This document shows positions 45,192 to 54,141 of a stretch of 64,000 nt of DNA, piece after piece. The position numbers were made by a program, and so were the translations under genes. The notes under the pieces were generated by a model. The model was not told where the DNA came from. It did no database searches and saw only the letters and a list, made by a program, of their open reading frames with translations. This DNA is from Stenotrophomonas maltophilia D457 (lineage in GTDB: Bacteria; Pseudomonadota; Gammaproteobacteria; Xanthomonadales; Xanthomonadaceae), in the NCBI RefSeq assembly GCF_000284595.1, contig NC_017671.1, positions 405,001 through 469,000 on the forward strand, written 5' to 3'. Positions within the stretch are counted from its first letter, which is position 1. Each line of letters opens with the position of its first letter.

Positions 45192-45235
45192 GGAATATTT
45201 ATTCCTTTCGGCATCGAAAGCAAGAATAAATTATT
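45192..45235. promoter_or_regulatory. Two AT-rich palindromes in the divergent murein-peptide promoter
   Basis: GGAATA TT TATTCC (45192-45205) and AATAA A TTATT (45225-45235) lie between the NlpC/P60 and transglutaminase genes. The second touches TTGACC (45234-45239), which with TACACA 17 bases on gives a plausible plus-strand promoter. They are candidate binding sites for the RpiR/MurR-type regulator. Confidence 0.45.
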
Positions 45236-45294
45236 GACCGGCATCCCGGCCCGTGTTACACAGCCGTTACCACCCGCGCTGGGGAAGTGTCGCT

Positions 45295-46767
45295 GTGGAT
45301 CCTGCCATTCGCAAACCGCGTCTGCCTGCTGCTGCCGGCCTGTGTGCCGCGCTGCTGCTGTGGGTGTCGGTCACGCAGGCGGCAGACGGGCGCAGCAGCC
45401 AGCAGCGTGCGCGCCAGGCGCAGGTGATCGACCTGATCGACGGCGGCCGCTTCAGCGACGCCGATGCGTTGCTGGCGACAGGGAGCGATGCTGCCGAAGG
45501 CGCGTTCCAGCGTGAGCGCATGCGCCGCATCCGCCTGGATCTTTCCCTCGACGAAACCGCCGCCAAGTCTGCCGTGCGCCGCTGGATTCCCGACCTGACC
45601 GACGAGGAATTCGCGCGCTGGGACCAGCTTGGCCTGATCGAGCATCTCGATATCGATGGCGAGCGTTGGTACTTCAAGCGCGCACCGTCGAATCTGTTCC
45701 TGCTCAGCGACGAAGCACGCGCACGCCGCCGTGCGGATGCGCCGATGCCGCCTCCGGGGCCCAACGAAGTGCTCAACGCGCACCACACGCGCGTGCTTGC
45801 CGCGGCCGAACAGAGTGGCCGGGCGTCGGTGCTGCCGCAGCGTATCGAATTCACCCAATCGCTCACGGTGAAGGCCGATGCCGTGCCGGCCGGCGAAACC
45901 GTGCGTGCCTGGATTCCGTACCCACGCGAGATCCCCGGCCAGCAGGAGCAGGTGCAGTGGCTGGGCAGCAGCCCAGGCAAGGCGCGGGTGGCACCGGCCA
46001 GCACCTTGCAACGCACGGCCTATCTGGAGGCCAAAGCGGTGGCCGGGCAGCCGACCCGCTTCGAGATCCGCTACGCGGTCACGATCTTCGCCCGGCATAC
46101 CGCGATCGACCCGGCCGTGGTGCAACCCACCCCGGCCGATACGGCGTTGAAGCCGTATCTGGCCGAGCAGCTGCCGCATGTGCGCTTCACCCCTGCGTTG
46201 AAGCTGTTCTCCGACCAGGTGCTGCAGGGCGAGACGCGCCCATATGAAGTGGTGCGCAAGCTGTTTGCTGCGGTCGACCGTATTCCCTGGGCCGGTGCGC
46301 GCGAATATTCCACGCTCAGCAACATCAGCGATTACGCGCTGCGTTCCGGCCATGCCGATTGCGGGCAGCAGACCCTGCTGCTGATCGCGCTGCTGCGCCT
46401 GAATGGCGTTCCCGCGCGCTGGCAGTCGGGCATGGTGTTCTCCGACGATGGCAGTGGCTACAACAACCTGCATGACTGGGGACAGGTCTACCTGGCGCCG
46501 TATGGCTGGCTGCCGATGGACGTGACCACCGGCGCACTGGCCAGCGATGTGCCGGCCCTGCGCAACTTCTACCTGGGTGGCCTCGATGGCTACCGCATCG
46601 CCTTCAACGATGATTTCGGCCAGCCCCTCGTGCCGGCCAAGCAGCACTTCCGCTCGGAAACGGTCGACTCGCAGCGCGGCGAGGCCGAGTGGGCAGGCGG
46701 CAACCTGTACTTCGACCAATGGAGCTACGACTTCCAGTGGCGGGTACTGCCAGCCAGGCAACGCTAG
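45295..46767 (+). CDS. Secreted transglutaminase-fold protein
   Basis: A 490-residue protein with a signal peptide (LPAAAGLCAALLLWVSVTQAA). The C-terminal half is a transglutaminase-like core with the triad Cys356 (GHADCGQQ), His393 (NNLHDWGQ) and Asp409 (MDVTTG). In bacteria such proteins are often peptidases or amide-handling enzymes and not true cross-linkers. I chose the GTG at 45295 (GGGGAAG upstream, proper signal peptide) over the GTG at 45253, which would lie before the predicted transcript start. It is the first gene of the plus-strand murein-peptide operon. Confidence 0.88.
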   Translation: MDPAIRKPRLPAAAGLCAALLLWVSVTQAADGRSSQQRARQAQVIDLIDGGRFSDADALLATGSDAAEGAFQRERMRRIRLDLSLDETAAKSAVRRWIPDLTDEEFARWDQLGLIEHLDIDGERWYFKRAPSNLFLLSDEARARRRADAPMPPPGPNEVLNAHHTRVLAAAEQSGRASVLPQRIEFTQSLTVKADAVPAGETVRAWIPYPREIPGQQEQVQWLGSSPGKARVAPASTLQRTAYLEAKAVAGQPTRFEIRYAVTIFARHTAIDPAVVQPTPADTALKPYLAEQLPHVRFTPALKLFSDQVLQGETRPYEVVRKLFAAVDRIPWAGAREYSTLSNISDYALRSGHADCGQQTLLLIALLRLNGVPARWQSGMVFSDDGSGYNNLHDWGQVYLAPYGWLPMDVTTGALASDVPALRNFYLGGLDGYRIAFNDDFGQPLVPAKQHFRSETVDSQRGEAEWAGGNLYFDQWSYDFQWRVLPARQR

Positions 46768-46818
46768 CGCGACACATCGCATTCCACACCATTCAATTCT
46801 TGCAGGAGAGAGCAGGGG

Positions 46819-49818
46819 ATGAAGGCTTACAGCATCAAGCGGGCGGCGTTGTGCGTCGCTCTCGGGGCGTGTCTGGGCGTGATCGCGCCCAGCGCATTCG
46901 CACAGGATGGTTCAGTGGTCGGCCGGCTGGTCAGCGATGCCGGCCAGGTACCGGCCGGTGCCACGGTGACCGTACGCAACCCGGCAACGGGCTTCGTGCG
47001 CTCCGTGCAGGCCGAAGCCAACGGCAGCTACCGCATTCCGCTGCTGCCGGTCGGCACCTATGAGATGGAGGTGAGCCTGCCCGGCGGAGGGGCCAGCCGT
47101 GTCGGCCAGGTGACGGTCAGTCTCGGCAGCGCGACCACGGTGAACGTGCCGCTGGGTGCGGTCAGTACCCTGGGCACGGTCGAAGTGCGGGCGCCGCAGG
47201 TGGTGTCGATGGTGGATGTGAAGTCCACCGAGTCGGCCACCAACATCACCCGCGAGGAACTGTCGCGCCTGCCAGTGGACCGTGACATCACCGCGGTGGC
47301 GCTGCTCGCGCCGGGCGCGGTGAAGGGCAAGGGGTCGCTGGGCGGGCAGGGCATTTCCTTCGGCGGTTCGTCGGTGGCCGAGAACACCGTCTACATCAAT
47401 GGCCTGAACGTCACCGACTTCTACAACCGGGTCGGCTTCTCGTCGGTGCCGTTCTCGTTCTACCAGGAATTCCAGGTCAAGACGGGCGGCTACTCGGTGG
47501 AGTTCGGGCGCAGCACCGGCGGCGTCATCAATGCGGTGACCCGCTCGGGCAGCAACGATTTCAAGGCCGGTGCCGAACTGGTGTTCGAGCCGCGCGCGTG
47601 GCAGTCGCAGGCACGCGACCGCTACGACGGCAGCGGCAGCCGCTACATCACCGCCAGCCGCGACGACTACAGCCGCAGCGCGCTGAATGTGTTCGCTTCC
47701 GGTGCGCTGGTGCAGGACCGCCTGTTCTTCTTCGGCATGTACGAGGCGCGCGACTACCGTCCCACCTCGACCAATGATGCCGGCACGCGCCTGAGCCAGG
47801 GCAAGGCCGATGATCCGTTCTGGGGCGGCAAGATCGATTGGCAGATCACCGACAACCAGATGCTGTCGCTGTTCGGCTTCTCGGACAAGAGCAAGACCCT
47901 CACCGACGTCTACGCTTACGACTACGCCACGGGGCAGACCGTGGGCGAGCGCAGCAACCAGATCTACAACACGGTGGGTGGCAAGAACTGGTCCGGTACC
48001 TACAGCTGGCAGGTCAACAACGACCTGACCATGAAGCTGATGTACGGCGAGAACAAGCGCAACCGTGTGCAGAGCTCGTTGATGGACCAGAACTGCAACC
48101 GCGTGTTCGACAACCGCACGGCCGGCCAGGGCGTGCCGCCGTCGCTGCAGGGCGACCGCAGCTGCACCAGCAGCTCGCAGCTGGAGTCGGCGCTGGACAC
48201 GCGCAAGGCCGCGCGCGCGGACTTCGAATGGACGTTGGGCAACCACCTGCTGCGGTTCGGCCTGGATCGGGAAGAGAACACCTCCGATTACAGCCGCGCC
48301 TATCCGGGCCCGGGCGGCTTCCGCTACGACATCTACTACCGCACTCCCGGCAGCTCGCTGAACGGTGGCGTGGTGCCGGCCAGCGGCGTGGTCGTGCGCA
48401 CCCGTCGCTATGAAGTGGACGGGGCCTTCGAGACGATCAACTCGGCCTACTACCTGGAAGACAACTGGCAGGTGACGCCGAATCTGCTGCTGAACATGGG
48501 CCTGCGCCTGGAAGCCTTCGACAACAAGGGCGGCGACGGCAGCAGCTACATCAAGATCGACGACATGCTGGCCCCGCGCCTGGGCTTCTCCTGGGACGTG
48601 CGCGGCGATGGCACGACCAAGGTGTTCGGCAACCTGGGCCGATACTTCCTGCCGGTGGCTAACGTCATCAACATCAAGCAGGCCGGTGGTTTCCTCGACG
48701 AGCGCACCTGGTACGAGTTCCTCGGCTACACCGGCGCAGCCAACAACATCCCCAACCTGGGCGCGCAGATCGGCCCAGTGGACAACTCGCAGGGCGACGG
48801 CAGCGTGCCGGACCTGCGCGCGGAAGTGAACCGGGACATGGACCCGGTCTACCAGGATGAAGCGATCCTGGGCTTCCAGCAGATGATCAACGAGGCCTGG
48901 TCGGTAGGCGCCAGCGTGACCTACCGGCGCCTGCACAATGCCATCGATGACATGAACATCACCGCGACCGGCCAGTGTGGTGCCGTCGACAGCGTGTGGA
49001 TCATGGGCAACCCGGGGCGCACCAACACCGTGTGGGGTGACACCGACTGCGACGGCCGCAACGATGGCTGGATCAGCATCGACACCTCGAAGGAAGGTTG
49101 GGCGCTGTATGACGACAACGGCAATTATGTCGGCCAGCGCGGCTGGGTGAAGCCCAAGCGTGACTACAAGGCGCTGGAACTGCAGGTCGACCGCGCCTGG
49201 GACGGCAAGTGGGGCTTCAACGCCTCCTACACCCTTGCATACGGTCGCGGCAACGCAGAGGGCCCGGTCAACTCCGATACCGACTTCGCCGATGCAGGGC
49301 GCACCGAGAACTTCGACAATCCGTGGGTGAACTACGGGGGCTATGGCTACCTGGCCAATGATCGCCGCCACCAGTTCAAGTTCCGTGGCAGCTACGCGCT
49401 GACCGAGAACCTCAGTGTGGCGGCCACGCTGGGCGTGCAGTCGGGCAGCCCGATTACCCGCTTCGGCGCCGGCAATCCGTTCGACGACACCGACTTCCAC
49501 AGCTACTACGTGTGCGTGTCCAACTGCCAGGCGACGGTTCCGTCCCAGCGCGTGTTCGTGCATTCGCCACGCGGTGGCGATGGCCGCACGCCCTGGACCT
49601 ATGACCTGGACGTGAGCGTCTCGTACAAGGTGCCGATTCCCACCGATCTGCGCCTGAAGCTGGCGGTGTACAACGTGCTCAACCAGCAGCGCGTGGTGAC
49701 CGTGGACCAGGACTACGAGCCGCAGGACAGCATCGGCACGCCGAACCCGCTGTACCGCTACGGCACCGGCTTCCAGTCACCGCGCTATGCGCAGTTGACC
49801 GTGACATGGGCCTACTGA
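46819..49818 (+). CDS. TonB-dependent receptor with carboxypeptidase-regulatory-like N-terminal domain
   Basis: A 999-residue outer-membrane importer energised by TonB. After the signal peptide (to about residue 28) comes a CarboxypepD_reg-like beta domain (SVVGRLVSDAGQVPAGATVTVRN), then the plug (VAENTVYINGLNVTDFYNRVG) and a long beta-barrel ending in the aromatic QLTVTWAY. This is the Oar-like architecture. Its neighbours, all murein-peptide enzymes, suggest it imports muropeptides or peptides; that substrate is inferred. The next gene overlaps its end by 13 bases. Confidence 0.93.
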   Translation: MKAYSIKRAALCVALGACLGVIAPSAFAQDGSVVGRLVSDAGQVPAGATVTVRNPATGFVRSVQAEANGSYRIPLLPVGTYEMEVSLPGGGASRVGQVTVSLGSATTVNVPLGAVSTLGTVEVRAPQVVSMVDVKSTESATNITREELSRLPVDRDITAVALLAPGAVKGKGSLGGQGISFGGSSVAENTVYINGLNVTDFYNRVGFSSVPFSFYQEFQVKTGGYSVEFGRSTGGVINAVTRSGSNDFKAGAELVFEPRAWQSQARDRYDGSGSRYITASRDDYSRSALNVFASGALVQDRLFFFGMYEARDYRPTSTNDAGTRLSQGKADDPFWGGKIDWQITDNQMLSLFGFSDKSKTLTDVYAYDYATGQTVGERSNQIYNTVGGKNWSGTYSWQVNNDLTMKLMYGENKRNRVQSSLMDQNCNRVFDNRTAGQGVPPSLQGDRSCTSSSQLESALDTRKAARADFEWTLGNHLLRFGLDREENTSDYSRAYPGPGGFRYDIYYRTPGSSLNGGVVPASGVVVRTRRYEVDGAFETINSAYYLEDNWQVTPNLLLNMGLRLEAFDNKGGDGSSYIKIDDMLAPRLGFSWDVRGDGTTKVFGNLGRYFLPVANVINIKQAGGFLDERTWYEFLGYTGAANNIPNLGAQIGPVDNSQGDGSVPDLRAEVNRDMDPVYQDEAILGFQQMINEAWSVGASVTYRRLHNAIDDMNITATGQCGAVDSVWIMGNPGRTNTVWGDTDCDGRNDGWISIDTSKEGWALYDDNGNYVGQRGWVKPKRDYKALELQVDRAWDGKWGFNASYTLAYGRGNAEGPVNSDTDFADAGRTENFDNPWVNYGGYGYLANDRRHQFKFRGSYALTENLSVAATLGVQSGSPITRFGAGNPFDDTDFHSYYVCVSNCQATVPSQRVFVHSPRGGDGRTPWTYDLDVSVSYKVPIPTDLRLKLAVYNVLNQQRVVTVDQDYEPQDSIGTPNPLYRYGTGFQSPRYAQLTVTWAY

Positions 49819-51392
49819 AGCCCGCACGGCAGGCTCGAAACTGCGTCTGCGCGGCGGCGCTGGCGGTGTTCCCGGTTGCGGTGGCACAGACCACCGCGAC
49901 CGCCTCCCTCGATGCCGATGTCGCTGCCGTCGTCCAGCTCGAGCACCTGCCCGGGCTGGCGATGGCGGTGGTCGACAACGGGCAGGTGGTCTATCGCCAC
50001 GCCGAGGGCGCGCGTGGCGATGGCGGCCGCATCGACGAGGACACGCTGTTCAAGATCGCCTCCAACAGCAAGGCGATGACTGCTGCACTGCTGGCGCGGC
50101 TGGTGCAGCAGGGCAGGCTGCGCTGGGATGATCCGGTGCAGCGGCATCTGCCGGGCTTCCGCATGCACGATGCGTGGGTGGGCCAGCAGATGCAGGTGCG
50201 CGACCTGCTGATCCACAACAGCGGCCTGGGCTTGGGCGCCGGGGACCTGATGCTGTGGCCGGAGCCGAACGCGTTCACCCGCGCCGACATCATCGCCGGA
50301 TTGGCGCACCTGAAGCCGGTCAGCAGCTTCCGCAGCCACTATGCCTACGACAATCTGATGTACGTGGTGGCCGGTGAAGTGGCCGCTGCGGCGGGCGGCA
50401 AGCCGTATGACCAGCTGATGCGCGAGCAGGTGTTCGAACCACTGGGCATGACGCGCTGCCAGGTGGGGGCGTGGTCGGTGAAACGCGTGGGCAACGTAGC
50501 GCAGCCGCATGCCTGGCGTGGCGAACGCAATGATGTGGTGAACGCCGATGGTGGAACCAGCCCGGACCTGCCGTCGATGGCGGCCGGCGGCATCCGTTGT
50601 TCGTTGCGCGACATGACGCGCTGGATGCAGGTGCTGCTCGATCCCACCCTGGCGCCCGGCTGGCTGGACACGGAGCAGCGCCGCACGCTGTGGACCCTGC
50701 ACATGCCGATGCCGCTGGGCGAGCGCCAGCGGCGCTGGGACAATGCGCATTTCTACGGCTACGGCTATGGCTGGCGCGTGTCTGACATGGACGGCCAGTG
50801 GAAGGTGGCGCACACCGGCACGTTGTCGGGCATGTACTCGTCGCTGGCGCTGCTGCCTGATCGCCGGGTGGGCGTGGTGATGCTGATCAACGGCGAAGGC
50901 GAGGACGCACGCATGGCCCTGATGCAGGCCGCGCTGAAGCGCTTCACCGCAGCGGACGATGCGCGTCCGGCGATGGACTACCTGGCCGAACTGAAGGCTG
51001 ACCAGGCAACGCGGGCCGCGACCGGCCATTCGCGGCCATCCACCGCGGCGGCGCAGGAGACGAGCCGCACGGACCTGTCCCGCTGGCAGGGCCGCTACCG
51101 CGATCCGTGGCTGGGCGCGGCCTCGCTCTGCCCGGGCAAGGACGGCCTGCGTTTCAGCGTGGACAAGTCGCCCAGGCTGCAGGCCACGGTGCTGCAGCTG
51201 CAGGGGCGCTGGCTGCTGCGCTGGGATACGCTGGGCGACGAGGCGCAGGCGTGGCTGCAGCCGGGCGAAGCCCCGGCACCGACGCTGGACCTGCGCGCCA
51301 TCGACCCGGACATCGACTTCAGCTATGACTTCCAGGACCTGCATTTCACTCGTACTGGCGACTGCGCTGGCGGCGACCACCCGCGCCGCTGA
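49806..51392 (+). CDS. Class C beta-lactamase-family serine hydrolase, secreted
   Basis: A 528-residue penicillin-binding-protein-fold enzyme. A signal segment ends near VAVAQ (residue 28). The catalytic Ser86 is in SNSK (SxxK), and Tyr181 in YDN forms the second motif. Beta-lactamase features such as LLIHNSGLG and FEPLGMTRC are present, but the long C-terminal extension (after about residue 380) is typical of D-aminopeptidases and esterases of this fold. It overlaps the receptor gene before it and the dipeptidase gene after it, so the three are one unit. A role in trimming D-amino-acid peptides is inferred. Confidence 0.9.
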   Translation: MGLLKPARQARNCVCAAALAVFPVAVAQTTATASLDADVAAVVQLEHLPGLAMAVVDNGQVVYRHAEGARGDGGRIDEDTLFKIASNSKAMTAALLARLVQQGRLRWDDPVQRHLPGFRMHDAWVGQQMQVRDLLIHNSGLGLGAGDLMLWPEPNAFTRADIIAGLAHLKPVSSFRSHYAYDNLMYVVAGEVAAAAGGKPYDQLMREQVFEPLGMTRCQVGAWSVKRVGNVAQPHAWRGERNDVVNADGGTSPDLPSMAAGGIRCSLRDMTRWMQVLLDPTLAPGWLDTEQRRTLWTLHMPMPLGERQRRWDNAHFYGYGYGWRVSDMDGQWKVAHTGTLSGMYSSLALLPDRRVGVVMLINGEGEDARMALMQAALKRFTAADDARPAMDYLAELKADQATRAATGHSRPSTAAAQETSRTDLSRWQGRYRDPWLGAASLCPGKDGLRFSVDKSPRLQATVLQLQGRWLLRWDTLGDEAQAWLQPGEAPAPTLDLRAIDPDIDFSYDFQDLHFTRTGDCAGGDHPRR

Positions 51393-52038
51393 GCCACCGC
51401 GCGTTTCACCGGCAGCCGACGCGGCCAGCGCCGGACTGGTGGAGATCCGCACGTTGTCGCCGCGCATCGACCTGGATATCCGCTATGCCGGTGCCAACAA
51501 CTTCACCGGTGCGCGCGTGCCCGGCTACGAGGCGCCATCGTGTTATCTGCTGGCGCCGGTGGCGAAGGCGCTGGCACAGGTGGAACAGGACCTGCGCGGC
51601 GATGGCTTCGGCCTGCGGCTCTACGACTGCTACCGGCCGGTGCGTTCGGTGCAGGCGTTCATGGCCTGGGTGAACGATCCGCGCGAGCGCTCGCGCAAGG
51701 CACAGCAGTACCCGGACCTGGACAAACCACGGTTGCTGGCCGACGGCTACATCGCCGAGCGCTCCGGCCATAGCCGCGGTGCCACGGTTGATCTGGGCCT
51801 GCTGGATTGCCGCAGCGGTGCATGCACGCCGCTGGACATGGGCACCGACTTCGATTTCTTCGGTCCACGCGCGCATACGCAGGCAAGCGGATTGAGCGAT
51901 GCGCAACAGGCCAATCGCCAGCAGCTGGTGCGCGCGATGGCGCGGCGGGGCTTCGTCAACTATCCGCAGGAGTGGTGGCACTACACCCTGCAGCCCGAAC
52001 CGGATCCCGGCACCGCGTACGACGTCCCGGTACGGTAG
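51325..52038 (+). CDS. ddpX: D-Ala-D-Ala dipeptidase (VanX/DdpX-like, M15D)
   Basis: A 237-residue zinc dipeptidase with a signal peptide (MTSRTCISLVLATALAATTRA). Zinc ligands are His149 and Asp156 (SGHSRGATVDL) and His219, and the base is Glu216 (QEWWHY). The DCYRP motif near residue 104 holds the catalytic Arg. Periplasmic location, with no VanH or VanA partner nearby, argues for recycling of D-Ala-D-Ala and not for glycopeptide resistance. It overlaps the preceding hydrolase gene by 68 bases and ends the operon. Confidence 0.93.
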   Translation: MTSRTCISLVLATALAATTRAAEPPRVSPAADAASAGLVEIRTLSPRIDLDIRYAGANNFTGARVPGYEAPSCYLLAPVAKALAQVEQDLRGDGFGLRLYDCYRPVRSVQAFMAWVNDPRERSRKAQQYPDLDKPRLLADGYIAERSGHSRGATVDLGLLDCRSGACTPLDMGTDFDFFGPRAHTQASGLSDAQQANRQQLVRAMARRGFVNYPQEWWHYTLQPEPDPGTAYDVPVR

Positions 52039-52090
52039 GGGCATCGGCAGGGCACCGCCCCGCCTCTGACAGTTTCCCGCGTGGTCCGTT

Positions 52091-52180
52091 GTAGAGCCGA
52101 GCCCATGCTCGGCTGCTCCTTGTTCAATCGTCGAGATATTCGATTTGGATGGAGATTCATCCACGCATGGCGTGGATCCA
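52091..52180. repeat. SMAG-type elements after the murein-peptide operon
   Basis: GTAGAGCCGAGCCCATGCTCGGCT at 52091-52114 and a TCCACGCATGGCGTGGA stem at about 52160-52180 of the GTAGATCCACGC subfamily. Confidence 0.8.
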
Positions 52181-52247
52181 CTGTGGCTGCCGATTGGGTC
52201 CGGCGCAGATCCCTTACACTGGCCGCCTCTTCATCCCTGCCCACCCG

Positions 52248-52619
52248 ATGAACCTTCCCCTGCACTTCGGCCTGCTCGGCACCCTGGAAGCCGGCGCCAT
52301 CGCCCTGCTGGTCGGGCTGCTGGTGTACTTCGTGTGGTCGCGGCTGTGCCGGCTGCTGCACTGGTCGGTGGGACATGCGATCGGCTGGTCCTGCATCATC
52401 TCGGTGGTGGCCTCCGCTGGCATCGATGCGTGGAAGCTGTTCTACATGGGTATCGTGCGACTGGAGTCGCCGCTGTACGCGCGCCTGTTCCTGGCCACCA
52501 TCCACGATCCGAACGAGCTCGGCAGCCGTGTCGTGCTGGAAATCGCCGGCGCGCTCGCCGGTGTCGCCTTGGGATGGGTGTTGTTCAGTTCGCGGTCATT
52601 GGAAAAAACCGTCGACTGA
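52248..52619 (+). CDS. Hypothetical three-helix membrane protein
   Basis: A 123-residue protein with hydrophobic segments at about residues 10-32 (LEAGAIALLVGLLVYFVW), 45-65 and 95-118 (VVLEIAGALAGVALGWVLF). The ATG at 52248 is chosen because the frame farther upstream runs through the repeats. No family is recognised; it is probably specific to this group of bacteria. Confidence 0.65.
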   Translation: MNLPLHFGLLGTLEAGAIALLVGLLVYFVWSRLCRLLHWSVGHAIGWSCIISVVASAGIDAWKLFYMGIVRLESPLYARLFLATIHDPNELGSRVVLEIAGALAGVALGWVLFSSRSLEKTVD

Positions 52620-52851
52620 CGCAGGTTTTTCGTTGCCTGCCGGTTAAATGCAGAGGCGCTGAATGCGCATCTTATGAGCTGCTCACTCCTCGCTAACCAG
52701 CGCGCTAAAGCATGCGTGGATGCGAGTGGTTAATCGTGCGTGTGGAGGCCGGTCGCGGCCCAAAATCGATTCAGAAACGCGGTGGCAGGGTAGGTGCCGT
52801 GCGGAAACAACAGGCCGCGCAACACCACCCAATATGCAGGAGACACCCCTG

Positions 52852-53262
52852 ATGACTATTCGCAACCGCAAGCCCCTGATCGCCCTGATCGTCGCCGCCG
52901 GCAGCGTGCTGGCCATTCCGGCGATGGCCCAGTCGGCCAAGCAGCAGGCCGCACATGCGCAGAATGAAGCGGCGCAGGCCCAGCAGGCGGCAGCACAGGC
53001 CGGGCAGGCGGCTGACCAGGCGACCGATGCGGCCGCAGCGGCCTCGGCGCAGGCCAACGGTGGTGGCCAGACCTGGGCCAGCATCGATACCGATGGCAAC
53101 GGCACCATCAGCAAGACCGAGGCGCAGGTGAACGCTGGCCTGGCCCAGGTGTTCGACCAGGCCGATACCAACAAGGACGGCGAGCTGAGCGCCGACGAGT
53201 ACAAGGCCTACGTGGCCGCGCAGCAGGCCGGTGCGGGTGCCGGCGCGGCGCAGGGCCGCTGA
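52852..53262 (+). CDS. Secreted EF-hand protein with an Ala/Gln helix
   Basis: A 136-residue periplasmic protein. The signal peptide ends in AMAQ (residue 26). Residues 28-65 are an Ala/Gln-rich helix (AQAQQAAAQAGQAADQA). Two EF-hand loops follow, DTDGNGTISKTE and DTNKDGELSADE, each with the standard calcium ligands at positions 1, 3, 5 and 12. A calcium-dependent envelope role is inferred. The ribosome site is CAGGAGA. A strong terminator follows the gene. Confidence 0.88.
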   Translation: MTIRNRKPLIALIVAAGSVLAIPAMAQSAKQQAAHAQNEAAQAQQAAAQAGQAADQATDAAAAASAQANGGGQTWASIDTDGNGTISKTEAQVNAGLAQVFDQADTNKDGELSADEYKAYVAAQQAGAGAGAAQGR

Positions 53263-53297
53263 TCCAGACCTGATTCGGGAAGACCGGTGCATGGGGG

Positions 53298-53326
53298 CCC
53301 GGGCGGCTGCGGCCGCCCGGGTTTTT
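53298..53326 (+). terminator. Intrinsic terminator after the EF-hand gene
   Basis: CCCGGGCGGC tgcg GCCGCCCGGG followed by TTTTT; a ten-base perfect stem. Confidence 0.93.
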
Positions 53327-53357
53327 CTCGTCATCGCCACCCCTGTATCCTTGGCCG

Positions 53358-54110
53358 ATGAACACGTCCACGCCCGCGCCGTCGCGCGCCATCGGCCTGG
53401 TCGGTTTTGACGGTGACGACACGCTGTGGAAGAGCGAGGACTACTACCGCAAGGCCGAGCAGGATTACCTTGACCTGCTGTCGCGCTATGTCGACGTGCA
53501 CGACACCCAGACCGCGCGCCACCTGCTGGAAGTTCAGCAGCGCCACCTGGGCACCTTCGGCTACGGCGTGAAGAGCATGACCCTGTCGATGATCGAAGCG
53601 GCCATCGACATCACCGGCCAGCGCATCGAGGCCAAGGACATCCAGCGCATTCTGGATATCGGCCACGATACCCTGCGCCACCCGGTGGAACTGATCGACG
53701 GTGTGCGCGAAGCCGTGGCGGCCATCGCCGAGCACTACCCGGTAGTGCTGATCACCAAGGGCGATCTGTTCCACCAGGAAGCGAAGATCAAGGTCGCCAA
53801 CCTGGCCGAGCTGTTCCCGCGCATCGAGATCGTTTCCGAGAAGGACCCGGAAACCTACGCCCGCGTGCTGGCCGAATTCGAACTGCCGATGCAGCGCTTC
53901 GTGATGGTCGGCAACTCGCTGCGCTCGGACATCGAGCCGGTGGTGACCCTGGGTGGCTGGGGCGTGCATACCCCGTACGCGGTGACCTGGGCCCATGAGA
54001 CCCAGCACGGCGTGGCCGACGACGAACCGCGGATGGTCACCGCCGATACCGCCCACGACTGGCCGGCCGCACTGGCGGCGATCGAGGCCAAGGCCGCTGC
54101 GGCGGCCTGA
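53358..54110 (+). CDS. HAD family hydrolase
   Basis: A 250-residue cytoplasmic hydrolase of the haloacid dehalogenase superfamily. Motif I is FDGDDTLW with the nucleophile and acid Asp residues; motif II is LITKGD; motif III/IV is the Lys of FHQEAKIKVAN and the acidic VGNSLRSDIEP. It lacks clear substrate-specific features, so it is likely a small phosphatase. The next gene starts 31 bases after it and may be co-transcribed. Confidence 0.9.
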   Translation: MNTSTPAPSRAIGLVGFDGDDTLWKSEDYYRKAEQDYLDLLSRYVDVHDTQTARHLLEVQQRHLGTFGYGVKSMTLSMIEAAIDITGQRIEAKDIQRILDIGHDTLRHPVELIDGVREAVAAIAEHYPVVLITKGDLFHQEAKIKVANLAELFPRIEIVSEKDPETYARVLAEFELPMQRFVMVGNSLRSDIEPVVTLGGWGVHTPYAVTWAHETQHGVADDEPRMVTADTAHDWPAALAAIEAKAAAAA

Positions 54111-54141
54111 CAGGGCCCGGCAGCTGCGGCAGAATCGTGGC

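Noticed and set aside
46912..49563. Open frame of 883 codons antisense to the TonB-dependent receptor
   Set aside because: The receptor has signal peptide, plug and barrel end. The antisense frame has no domain and no ribosome site.
49806..51392. Acquired AmpC-type beta-lactamase
   Set aside because: The long C-terminal extension, the overlap with the receptor and dipeptidase genes, and the divergent motifs fit a D-peptide hydrolase or esterase of the same fold.
51325..52038. Glycopeptide-resistance (vanX) gene
   Set aside because: No VanH dehydrogenase, VanA/B ligase or VanRS genes nearby, and the protein carries a signal peptide, which fits periplasmic recycling better.
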